A stretch of 64,000 nucleotides of DNA from Aspidiotus rigidus (taxonomy: Eukaryota > Arthropoda > Insecta > Hemiptera > Diaspididae). Shown one piece after another: positions 56,031-64,000 of the stretch. Under the pieces are notes generated by a model. It worked only from the letters and a program-made list of their open reading frames with translations. It was not told the origin of the DNA and made no database searches. The stretch spans positions 992,001-1,056,000 of the forward strand of contig JAVHKY010000061.1 of assembly GCA_035079385.1 (NCBI GenBank), read 5' to 3'. Within the stretch, counting starts at the first letter, position 1. Every line of letters begins with the position of its first letter. The position numbers and the translations under genes were made by a program.

Positions 56031-57309
56031 CTTCATGAAGTGTGCTGTGGGACCATCTTGGTGATTTCATTCTTAATTATATATTGATTTATACGTCATT
56101 TTTTCACGTATACATAATTTGATAGTTTTTCATAGTTGATTTGAGGTATCTCAGGACGTGGAATTTTACGTTAGACTAACGAATAAACCAGGTTCGGGTA
56201 CGATATTTTTTTTATTTTTACCGACTTTTCTAGCAAGAAACGTGAGGTATTAAACCCGTAGCAAGGTGGATAAGGGGAGGGGCCATTGAACTTTCTCGAA
56301 GTTTTACTTCGCTGATACTAGGCTAAGAATTAATTTTGTAGGTTACGGTCAATCACATTGAATTATGAATATTCAGAAGAGTAGTATTTATTTTAACACG
56401 AAACTCGTTCTATGGGAAGTTTTATTTTTTGAAAATATTGTCGTGCGCCGTTCAACAAAAAAAACTTGGAAAAATTTCGATTCTCGAGCTATATGATAGG
56501 AGGTAGTCTTCTGAAGATATGCACCTGTAATTTTTTTGAAATTCGGATGAGTAGTTCTCGAGACATTTTCAATTTTTGGAAAAATTCTTTTGTCTGCGGA
56601 ACTCTTCCAAAGCTACTCCATGGATTTTTTTTGTAACTTGGTACTGGATTTGGAGTCGGCTAAGAAAAGGGGAGAACTAGTTAGCCTAACATACAGTATA
56701 TTAGACATACTAAACTATCTGTTCAGAAGCTGTTCTATGAAATTTTGATTGTTATTAAGAGCTTGTTTCTTTACAAAGGTGGATAGTGATTGGTGGTATA
56801 TCGTCCATCATTATTGGTGAATCTAGTCAGTATTATGGTATAGTATGATTACAGTAGAGAGCATTTTGTTACCAACTATTGATAGCTACTTTTTTATCCA
56901 GAAAACTATTTCATTGGGGGTATTTCCGTAAAAATGTCCGCCGTCCATTGTCTTTCCAGCAAATTGTGGTTCCAAGGGGTTGAGGGCATAGATATGTAGC
57001 CAATGTTCTATGTTTATGGACAGGCTCAACGGAACAACTTCAGGAATTTTTTCTTTTCATTAACTCTCTGTGTCCTTCAATCGGATTCCTGCTCGAGGTC
57101 GGTGGTAAATCCGTCAACTTTCTCGCCTTCAATTAAGGCAAACACGAATTCACGATTACTGACATAACTATAGATGGCTCTTCTTGTTGCCCCCTCTCCC
57201 AACATAAACATGCACCCTTTCTCAGTATGATCCTTCCCCATAATGTATAGTTCCAGAGTCAACATTTTTCCAGCTCCAAAGTCGAAATTTTTTCCAAGTC
57301 CCTCTCTTC
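56031..57309. repeat. Mosaic of repeat fragments
   Basis: It contains pieces of the CTACTGGATGG family (56215-56310 and 56510-56645) and an AACAGG-family fragment (about 56450-56505, GAAAAATTTCGATTCTCGAG). The minus-strand 62-codon frame 57077-57265 is not recognisable. A scrap of AACAGG-type unit (GTCGAAATTTTTTCCAAG) lies at 57281-57300. Confidence 0.55.
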
Positions 57310-57432
57310 ATCTGCGAAAAATTATATCTGCGTACAATTTTCATTAGGCGTATAATTTTCCCTGCGCAGAATTTTACCTACGTACAATTTCCTCTGCGTA
57401 TAATTTCCTGCATACAATTTACCGGACACCGC
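57310..57432. repeat. Single MULE-type terminal repeat
   Basis: Modules CTGCGTACAATTTTC / CTGCGTATAATTTCC repeat about eight times and close in TTTACCGGACACCGC. The end matches the first MULE's right end (TTTGCCGGACACCGG). No partner repeat is visible, so it is a solo end. Confidence 0.7.
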
Positions 57433-57477
57433 TAAGAATAACGTATAGGAAAAGATGATTATAGAGCTCTTTTTATT

Positions 57478-57745
57478 TTTACCTACTTTTCTAGCTCGAA
57501 AAGTGAGATATTACATCTGTAGCAAGATTGACAGGAGGAAGAAGTAGTCAACTTTCTCGACGCTTTGGAGGCCTTATATTACATTCAGCATGAAAAAAAT
57601 CAGGTTTCTTTATATAGGCCTATATTTACACTCAAGGAAATTTTTTGTCCACGGATCTCCTCCAAAACTACTGGATGGATTTTTTCGAGACTTAGATAAG
57701 TTATAGTCTAAATCTGAAGATGGGCACTAACAACTTTTTCGACGA
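57478..57745 (+). repeat. CTACTGGATGG dispersed repeat copy
   Basis: Blocks TACTTTTCTAGCTCGAAAAG, GATATTACATCTGTAGCAAG, CTCCTCCAAAACTACTGGAT and a final GAAGATGGGCACTAACAACT follow the same order as the 55165 copy. Confidence 0.7.
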
Positions 57746-60156
57746 TTAATTGATCGTAATTTCTCAGTGCGTTTCCAATATTGAGTTAATCCGATTCTGT
57801 AGGTTACGGTTAATCATATATTGGGAGTAATCATCACTTTGAAACACTATTGGGATTTAAACTTAGAGTTTCAAAGGTTGGCACCCTGCGCTCTATCGAT
57901 TACTGAGTGAGTGATCATGATGATTTCACCGTTAGACTACTGCAAAATTTAAACCTTTTTTATTCAACTATAGAACTTCATTTTAGAAGAAAACTTATCC
58001 TACATTTTATTGCTCTATCGTTAACAAATCGAATTACTTATAACAATCAATTTAACTACTCAGAACAATCTTCCATAATTTTTTTTCCTCCTAACGTTAA
58101 CAATATTTCCGCTTAAAACTATCCACAATCAATCACTCAATTTCACCGGCGCAGGTAATTTTGTAGCGCTATCTATAGTGCAGATTTAAACCCCAATAGT
58201 GAAGAGAACGTGAGTTCCTCTCGAAGTGCCGAACAACTTTTCAAAGATGGAGACGAGGCGAGGTTGAAAAGATACGATTCATTATTTTGATATTCTAGCG
58301 ACATGGACTCGCGAAGGTACACTACTTACCTATCAACTCGTTATGAAGTAGTGATATTCTTTGAGTTTGAATAGTAATGGACGGGCAGAAATCATTGTTC
58401 CGCTGAGGTATTGATGGAGCGCGTTGAAACGGTGGTTTTGAGCGACTGAATTCAGTTGTACAAAATGAAATGCCTGAAACACTATTGGAAAAAAATGTGA
58501 CGCGAAAGTAACGAGCTCTGTCAAGATCCCACGCAAACTACAAAAAACTATCATCTCTCGCGCGCGATTTCTGTCCCTCCATTACTATTCATACTCAGAG
58601 GTGATATTTCAGTTTCTCCATCGCAAAATTAATTTACAGTTTTCTTACATACACGATGGAAAAGACTTCAGCCAACGGCTTATTGTAGGTCACGGTCGCT
58701 GTTAGCGTCCGACGCTGTTTCGCATGATAGACGACTGTTTTTAGATGCTAGCTCAACATTTTTTACCTACTTAATACTTCAACTGCTTTACATCGAACGA
58801 TAGAATAGTTCGATATGAAGTCAATTTGAAGCTACAGAAAGTATACAAATAGTCTCGCGTAAAACTCACCCCTACAGTAGAAACAGGAAAAAAAAAATTG
58901 TCCCTATTCAGAGAAAATACAAAGGAGAGACTGTAGAAGTGATTGGGGAAGACTTGAGGAAAAATTTCAACAGAAATAGAAGAACTCTTAACGGAACGGT
59001 AAATACTATGATAATTCCCCCCCCCTCATTATGTAACGTGGCTCGACGATCTTTCACAGAAAGTTCGGTAACGTTGTTACCATCTCGGAGTAAAAATTTC
59101 AACTTTCGAGATGGAGAAAAAAAAGCCTCACAGACATCTCGAGTTCATTCTGCGTGCTGAACGAAAAAAAAAAAAGTTACTCATAAAACAGGATCCCCGC
59201 TCGTTTTAATTAGCGCAGTTAGTGTAACCAACCCCCGAACAATGAGAGAAGTAAGTTAGGAGTGTTCATCATTTTTATCATTTTTTCCACTCCAATAGAT
59301 TAAAACACGGAAAAACATTCATTGTTCTGTTCACTCTATCAATCTCCTGTCTAATTGACATCTCTCTTTTTTTCTTCCTCTTTTTGAATCTCGCTCAATT
59401 TTCCCGCCAACTGACACACAACCTAAGGATTGAATCTTAATCCTTCAATTCATTTGTGTTACCACAACATACACTCAGACATCGGGTGTAAATACAAAAT
59501 GAGCTGATATTTTTAATAAATAGATAAAAAAAAAAAAAATATTCATAAATTTCCTAAACTTCTCAGAAACGAAAAAAGAAAACGGACGAGCAGTAAAAAA
59601 AAGAATACAATTCAATGCTAAAAAAAGTATATTGTGATCCAAGATTCGACCCTTTATATGATGCCAAAAAAATATTTCTTCGAACGATTTGGAGGAAACG
59701 AGGAAATAATCTTTCCGTGGAGTTCAAAAGTATATATCAAGGTAACCGGTAAGAACTTCTTAATATCAATCGTAAAATTCAAAATTCATTGGGTACGAGG
59801 AGCGTGAGCGAGGGGTTGACATTATAAAATAAAAACTCCCGAATTTTCGCATTTTGATTGAATGATGAGCCGTAATGTTGCTTCCTGTATCTTTCAAATT
59901 AGCGTTATTATTTCAATTGCAGAGTGATTGAGTCACGGATTTCACCTTTTACGAACTTTTTTTTAGGTATTTATGAAGTCGGTAGTGTAAGTGCTTACGC
60001 TACTGTGTGAGCTTCTTTTTCTTTCGTAGGTTATGATGAAATCTTGGTAGGATTATCGACATTTCATGAAGAAATTTACCTCCTCTCCCGCCCCCTCCTT
60101 CCCACGTAGTGTAGAGGACCCATAGTCCGAAGTATAATATAATATGTATGAATTAG
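57746..60156. other. Non-coding, with an AACAGG-family edge
   Basis: ATAAAACAGGATCCCCGC at 59180-59197 and GCGCAGTTAGTGTAACC mark an isolated edge of the AACAGG family. No gene is recognised. Confidence 0.5.
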
Positions 60157-60208
60157 TTTACCGATGCGATGCGATGCGATGCGATGCGACGCGACACGAC
60201 ACGACACG
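60157..60208. repeat. Pentanucleotide microsatellite (GATGC/GACAC)n
   Basis: GATGC units grade into GACGC and then GACAC. Related GTCGC runs occur at about 60893-60905. Confidence 0.9.
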
Positions 60209-62942
60209 GTGTTAAGCCGGACAACAGGTTCTCAATCGTATTTTTTATTATACGTGTTCAATATTAAATACGACGCGACGGTAGCAATGGCAGCCGTCTA
60301 TTTACCAATATTAATGATCATGGTTACATATACGATTTATGTAGACGCATTCATACTCGCACGTGCGATCACTACCACTACATAGCGAGGCGATGCGATC
60401 TCGCGAACGCACGTTCTTCGTCATAATAGTAGGTATAAAGGACCGATGGCAGCGACAGCGACGCGACATCTACGTATAGTGGCTGATAATGCGCCAGCTG
60501 GCGTTCATTGCAATACCGGTATTCGATAGGACTTCTTGAAAAAGTGAAAGCCCGCGACACTTGTTTTCAACCACGAAATTATGTCATAACAAGATAAAAT
60601 CGCACGTTGACACTCGGAATGGTTTACTAACACATTCACCTTCTAACGTAAGACTAATAATAATTTTAGTTATTCGAATCTCGTATAGCGGTGATATACC
60701 ACCCAATTTCAAAGAATAAACGGTACGAACTGGTTTCATTCGAATTTCATTTTTGCTGCACGGTTAGATCAGCGTCTCGTCTGTTCGTTGCACTCTTTAT
60801 CGTACTCGTAGAAGAATACAGAATGTCTACGTAGTCACTTCCACCCGATTACTGATGCAATGCGCTTTCTTCAATGAATAACTTATACGTCGCGTCGCGT
60901 CGCGTTGTCCTAAAATAAAGCGAGCACGGAAGCGTACATGATCGTATAAAATCGGGGAAGAATGTAAGCCACATCCATTATGAATTACATCCAATGAAGC
61001 GAAATTTTAACCGTCGTTTGTTACAAATTTTATACATAGACCAAAGAAGAAGAAAGCTACTCAAAAGTTTTCGTATTTCAGTATCCGAAACCTGATTATA
61101 CCTGCACTAATACCTGGTATTATAAGAAGCACTGTTCAATAAAATTCAATGAAATAACTTAAACCAAACTGCAGCGTAGTCCGCAGCAACACCATAAAAC
61201 TCGAAGTTGTGAAATGTATCTCATCAACAAAATACACGCGGGTATACAAGCTATGTGTATGTCACTTCGATCCGGCCGACCATAATGAAACATTGCCTAC
61301 TCATAGAAGTCGTAACTCTATCCTTTTATCTCCCTTCACCGTAAGTCATTGCCCATTGTCTCTTTTCAAATAAATGCGCCAGTCGCAACATCGGTTGAAA
61401 AAAATCCAACGAAATCTACTGCGGATTTTTCGACGGTCAATCAAGTTCGCCAGGTCGAAATCTGCTATACTATTACAGCGATATTTTTTATAAAAACTAA
61501 CTATAATACTCAAGTATTTAGTACCTATGAACCATATTTTGCGAGTTGGCGTGACGTCGGCACGTTCTGAAAACATGAACAACCCCACCCATATTTGTGA
61601 AGCACCTTTTACCCCAGTTTACCGTATTTGTTCAAAACAAACTATCAATTCCCATAAGAAATGCATGGGAACGTTTCGATCACACATTCTTATTTAAATG
61701 TAAGAAAAAAATAGGAAAAGAAAAGTTCATATTTAGAATGTGGAAGTTCTGAAGTATTCATAAATGTATCTGTAATTCTTTTTATCTTTTGTTTTCAAAT
61801 ATCAACAAATGATCGAAACGTCCTGTGTATTTCTTATTGAGTTAATTTTTGTTTTGAACACAAACGATAAACTGGGATAAGACTGTGTTGAAGTGGGGTT
61901 ACGAAAAAATATGGTCCATATTCGCAAAATATGAATTACTACTTGAATGGGCTCTCCTGGATTTATTGACTACCTTTCTTCTCGATATTGCTCGCGCAAC
62001 GATTTCAATTACGGGTATTTCCAAACATCAAAACTTATTCTGGTGCCAGAGGGTCGACAATACGTGAGAGGGGCAGTACAATGCAAAACAAACGCGATAA
62101 GATATTATAACCCACACGATATAGCCGTAAAAATCTATTTCAATTCTAATACCAAATGCGACTTGACGGTGCTACTAGCGTCTTCCTACTCCCCCACCTT
62201 TCACCCAAAAATATTTCTACTTACATAATATCTCAATAACAAAACTCGTTAGCCGTACAAAATAAATTCGCATAACTTGAGCACAATCTATATTGACAAT
62301 CCAGATGAGTATTCTCTAGCATTCTCCGATGTTTCCATGTTTCAAAAGCGTCCTTTAAATTCTTTTGCGATCGACGGCCTCCTATACATATTAAAGATGA
62401 ATGATACAAGGGTTCTCAAAAGATGCGCAACAATTTTGTAATTCGATCTTCCCATAATCGCGATAGCTTCGCAACTGTCTCATTCACCGAGATTATTTTT
62501 CTTCACTAAGTACGAGTATTTATAATTTCAGGAGTCTGTATCCTATAAATCATTTATCTAAGATACAAGAGTTAGTACACTTTCTCAAAGCTCAGTCCTA
62601 CATCAAGATTCTTTCGCCACTCAAACTACCAAGACTTGGAACAAATACGAACTACAGTATCTCTACACTTGAATGACTCACGAAGAAGTTGCTTTCAATA
62701 TCAAAACTAGAGTTCTCTCCTCCTTGAATGTAATGTTACGCTCAGGCTAAAAAACTGAATTTCATTTTCAATGTTTGACATTGAAAAAAATACTCAAATT
62801 ATGACAAATTTGAATTTTTTGAAATAATTTTTCAAAAGAATGGTGGAAAGCATCGATAACGATTTTGAAAATATCTTCCATAAATATTTCTTTATTCAAC
62901 TTTTTAGGTTCTTGCTCGTACGAGTCAAGAACCACTTGCAGT

Positions 62943-62946
<4 letters not shown>
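60209..62946. other. Non-coding stretch
   Basis: I recognise no gene or bounded repeat. A terminus-like TGTTACGCTCAGGC at about 62735 resembles the foldback end at 38986. A T28 run lies at about 62947-62974. Confidence 0.45.
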
Positions 62947-62974
<28 letters not shown>

Positions 62975-63110
62975 CCCTCCAGCGTAGTTCGAATTCCAAT
63001 CTTTAAGAGCGCTGACGGCTGAATGTAACAATGCGAATCTAAGGAATCTAAGATTAAGAATGAGTGTGCTTGTACTCCTGCGTACTGCGTAACTCGTTTG
63101 CTTATTAATT

Positions 63111-63248
63111 TGTGACCTGCGATGAGAAAAGGATGCTCATTGCCCACTGACAGGAACACCATTTCTCTCTGATTAGATATCCAATCAGAGAGAAATGGTG
63201 TTCTTGCGCCAATGGGCAATGAGCATCTTTTTCTCATCGCAGGTCACA
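63111..63248. repeat. Near-perfect hairpin, 64-bp arms and 8-bp loop
   Basis: 63111-63174 and 63183-63248 are complementary with only a few mismatches and a small bulge, around AGATATCC. The arms begin TGTGACCTGCGATGAG. This may be a snap-back MITE or a small-RNA precursor. Confidence 0.9.
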
Positions 63249-64000
63249 TTTTTATTTAGAAACGTTTATCAAAATAATGATCACCTGCATTCTTCCTATT
63301 TTGTACTGCGGATTATTTTAATCACGATTACCGTCCTATTAATTACATTCGTAGTTCACATTTCTGTCTCTTGATAGAGAGGTATCAGTTTGATTACGTA
63401 CGTTGAGTTCAGTGTTCGCTTTCACGGAATAGAATTTAGGTGATAATAAGAGATAAATTGACATTGTTGCAATTGTTCGGGGAAATCAGAAAATATGAAT
63501 GATAAAAGTAGAGTATTGGAGAAAAAAGAATGAATGATTGCATAGGGTAGTATCTCAATAGTTGAACATGAAATCAATATTGAACTAAGATAATAATTAT
63601 TGTATCTGTTTCAATCTCGCGTTTACTGATCGTTATATTCTTTCCTTACTACCTACGTCTCGCAAATCGTTAAGGGTTTATTGCTTCGTCAACCCTATGT
63701 AGTGGTCTGTGTTATACGCGATGCGATTTATCAAGGAAATATTTTATCGCGTAGCATAGTATAATTTAACGCGATCTGGTCGACCGCGCCACGTTTATTT
63801 GTCTTACGTACGTACACACACGATAAAATGATATTTTTATTCATGCTTATGACGTCACTATTGTAACGGGTATTCGAATGTACGTAGACCTTCGATTACG
63901 ACGTAAAATAAAGAGCATAATATTCATGTACACCAGTACACACATATCTTACCCACACTTATTCTATCTTATAATTATTCTATCCCTACTTAACCCCCAC
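63249..64000. other. Non-coding stretch
   Basis: Nothing recognisable to the window end. Confidence 0.45.

Noticed and set aside
57077..57265. 62-codon minus frame with a protein-like composition
   Set aside because: It is single, short and among repeat fragments; I recognise no family.
60164..60385. 73-codon frame starting MRCDAMRCD
   Set aside because: The repetitive start is the pentanucleotide microsatellite; the remainder has no domain.
1..64000. CRISPR arrays, bacterial operons or Shine-Dalgarno sites
   Set aside because: There are no regularly spaced identical repeats with unique spacers. All tandem repeats seen are minisatellites, and gene structure is eukaryotic.

Overview
The window looks like an AT-rich arthropod nuclear genome, most likely an insect. 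This rests on the repeat content (R4/Dong-like and Jockey/CR1-like LINEs, BEL/Pao, MULE, hAT and Ginger-like elements), on introns of 63 and 70 bp with GT..AG ends, and on the absence of operons or Shine-Dalgarno-spaced genes. I cannot name the species. Nearly everything recognisable is mobile-element sequence in various states of decay. The only candidate host gene is one exon resembling the N terminus of an ABCA-type ABC transporter (about 16758-16990, minus).

Region by region. 99-1212 is a decayed Mutator-like element (MULE) with long modular inverted repeats and a 9-bp target duplication. 4325-7135 is a broken R4/Dong-like LINE (minus) whose 3' end abuts a TAA microsatellite. A minisatellite and a tandem-repeat block follow (7153-7830). 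7915-9450 and 10038-10500 hold pieces of an element with a PIF1-type helicase and unrecognised proteins. 10767-12400 carries two more pieces of the R4/Dong-like family, again meeting at a TAA tract. 12401-14547 is a Ginger/KRBA2-like integrase gene with two short introns, broken by a stop and frameshifts and followed by a CR1-like reverse transcriptase fragment. 16.3-18.4 kb has hairpins, the ABCA-like exon and a hammerhead-like motif.

19-43 kb is mainly non-coding. It holds several repeat families: foldback elements, a family ending in an AACAGG motif, a tRNA-headed SINE-like unit, a solo-LTR-like promoter cassette and a mariner-type MITE. It also holds decayed LINE and hAT genes and a second MULE (36057-37053).

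43.7-54.9 kb is a three-layer nest. A Jockey-like reverse transcriptase is split by an inverted-repeat element, apparently with a 9-bp duplication. That element is in turn split by a complete, apparently very young BEL/Pao retrotransposon (44929-52539) with matching 805-bp LTRs, a 5-bp target duplication and an uninterrupted 1485-codon pol frame that lacks the usual N-terminal gag. 55-64 kb is repeat fragments, a pentanucleotide microsatellite and a near-perfect 64-bp-arm hairpin, with no convincing gene.

The elements do not work together as a pathway; the layout records successive insertions. The items most deserving follow-up are the BEL copy (gag-less, YVDN reverse transcriptase), the modular MULE termini, the PIF1-helicase relic with its opposing unknown frame, and the LINE/TAA-repeat association.
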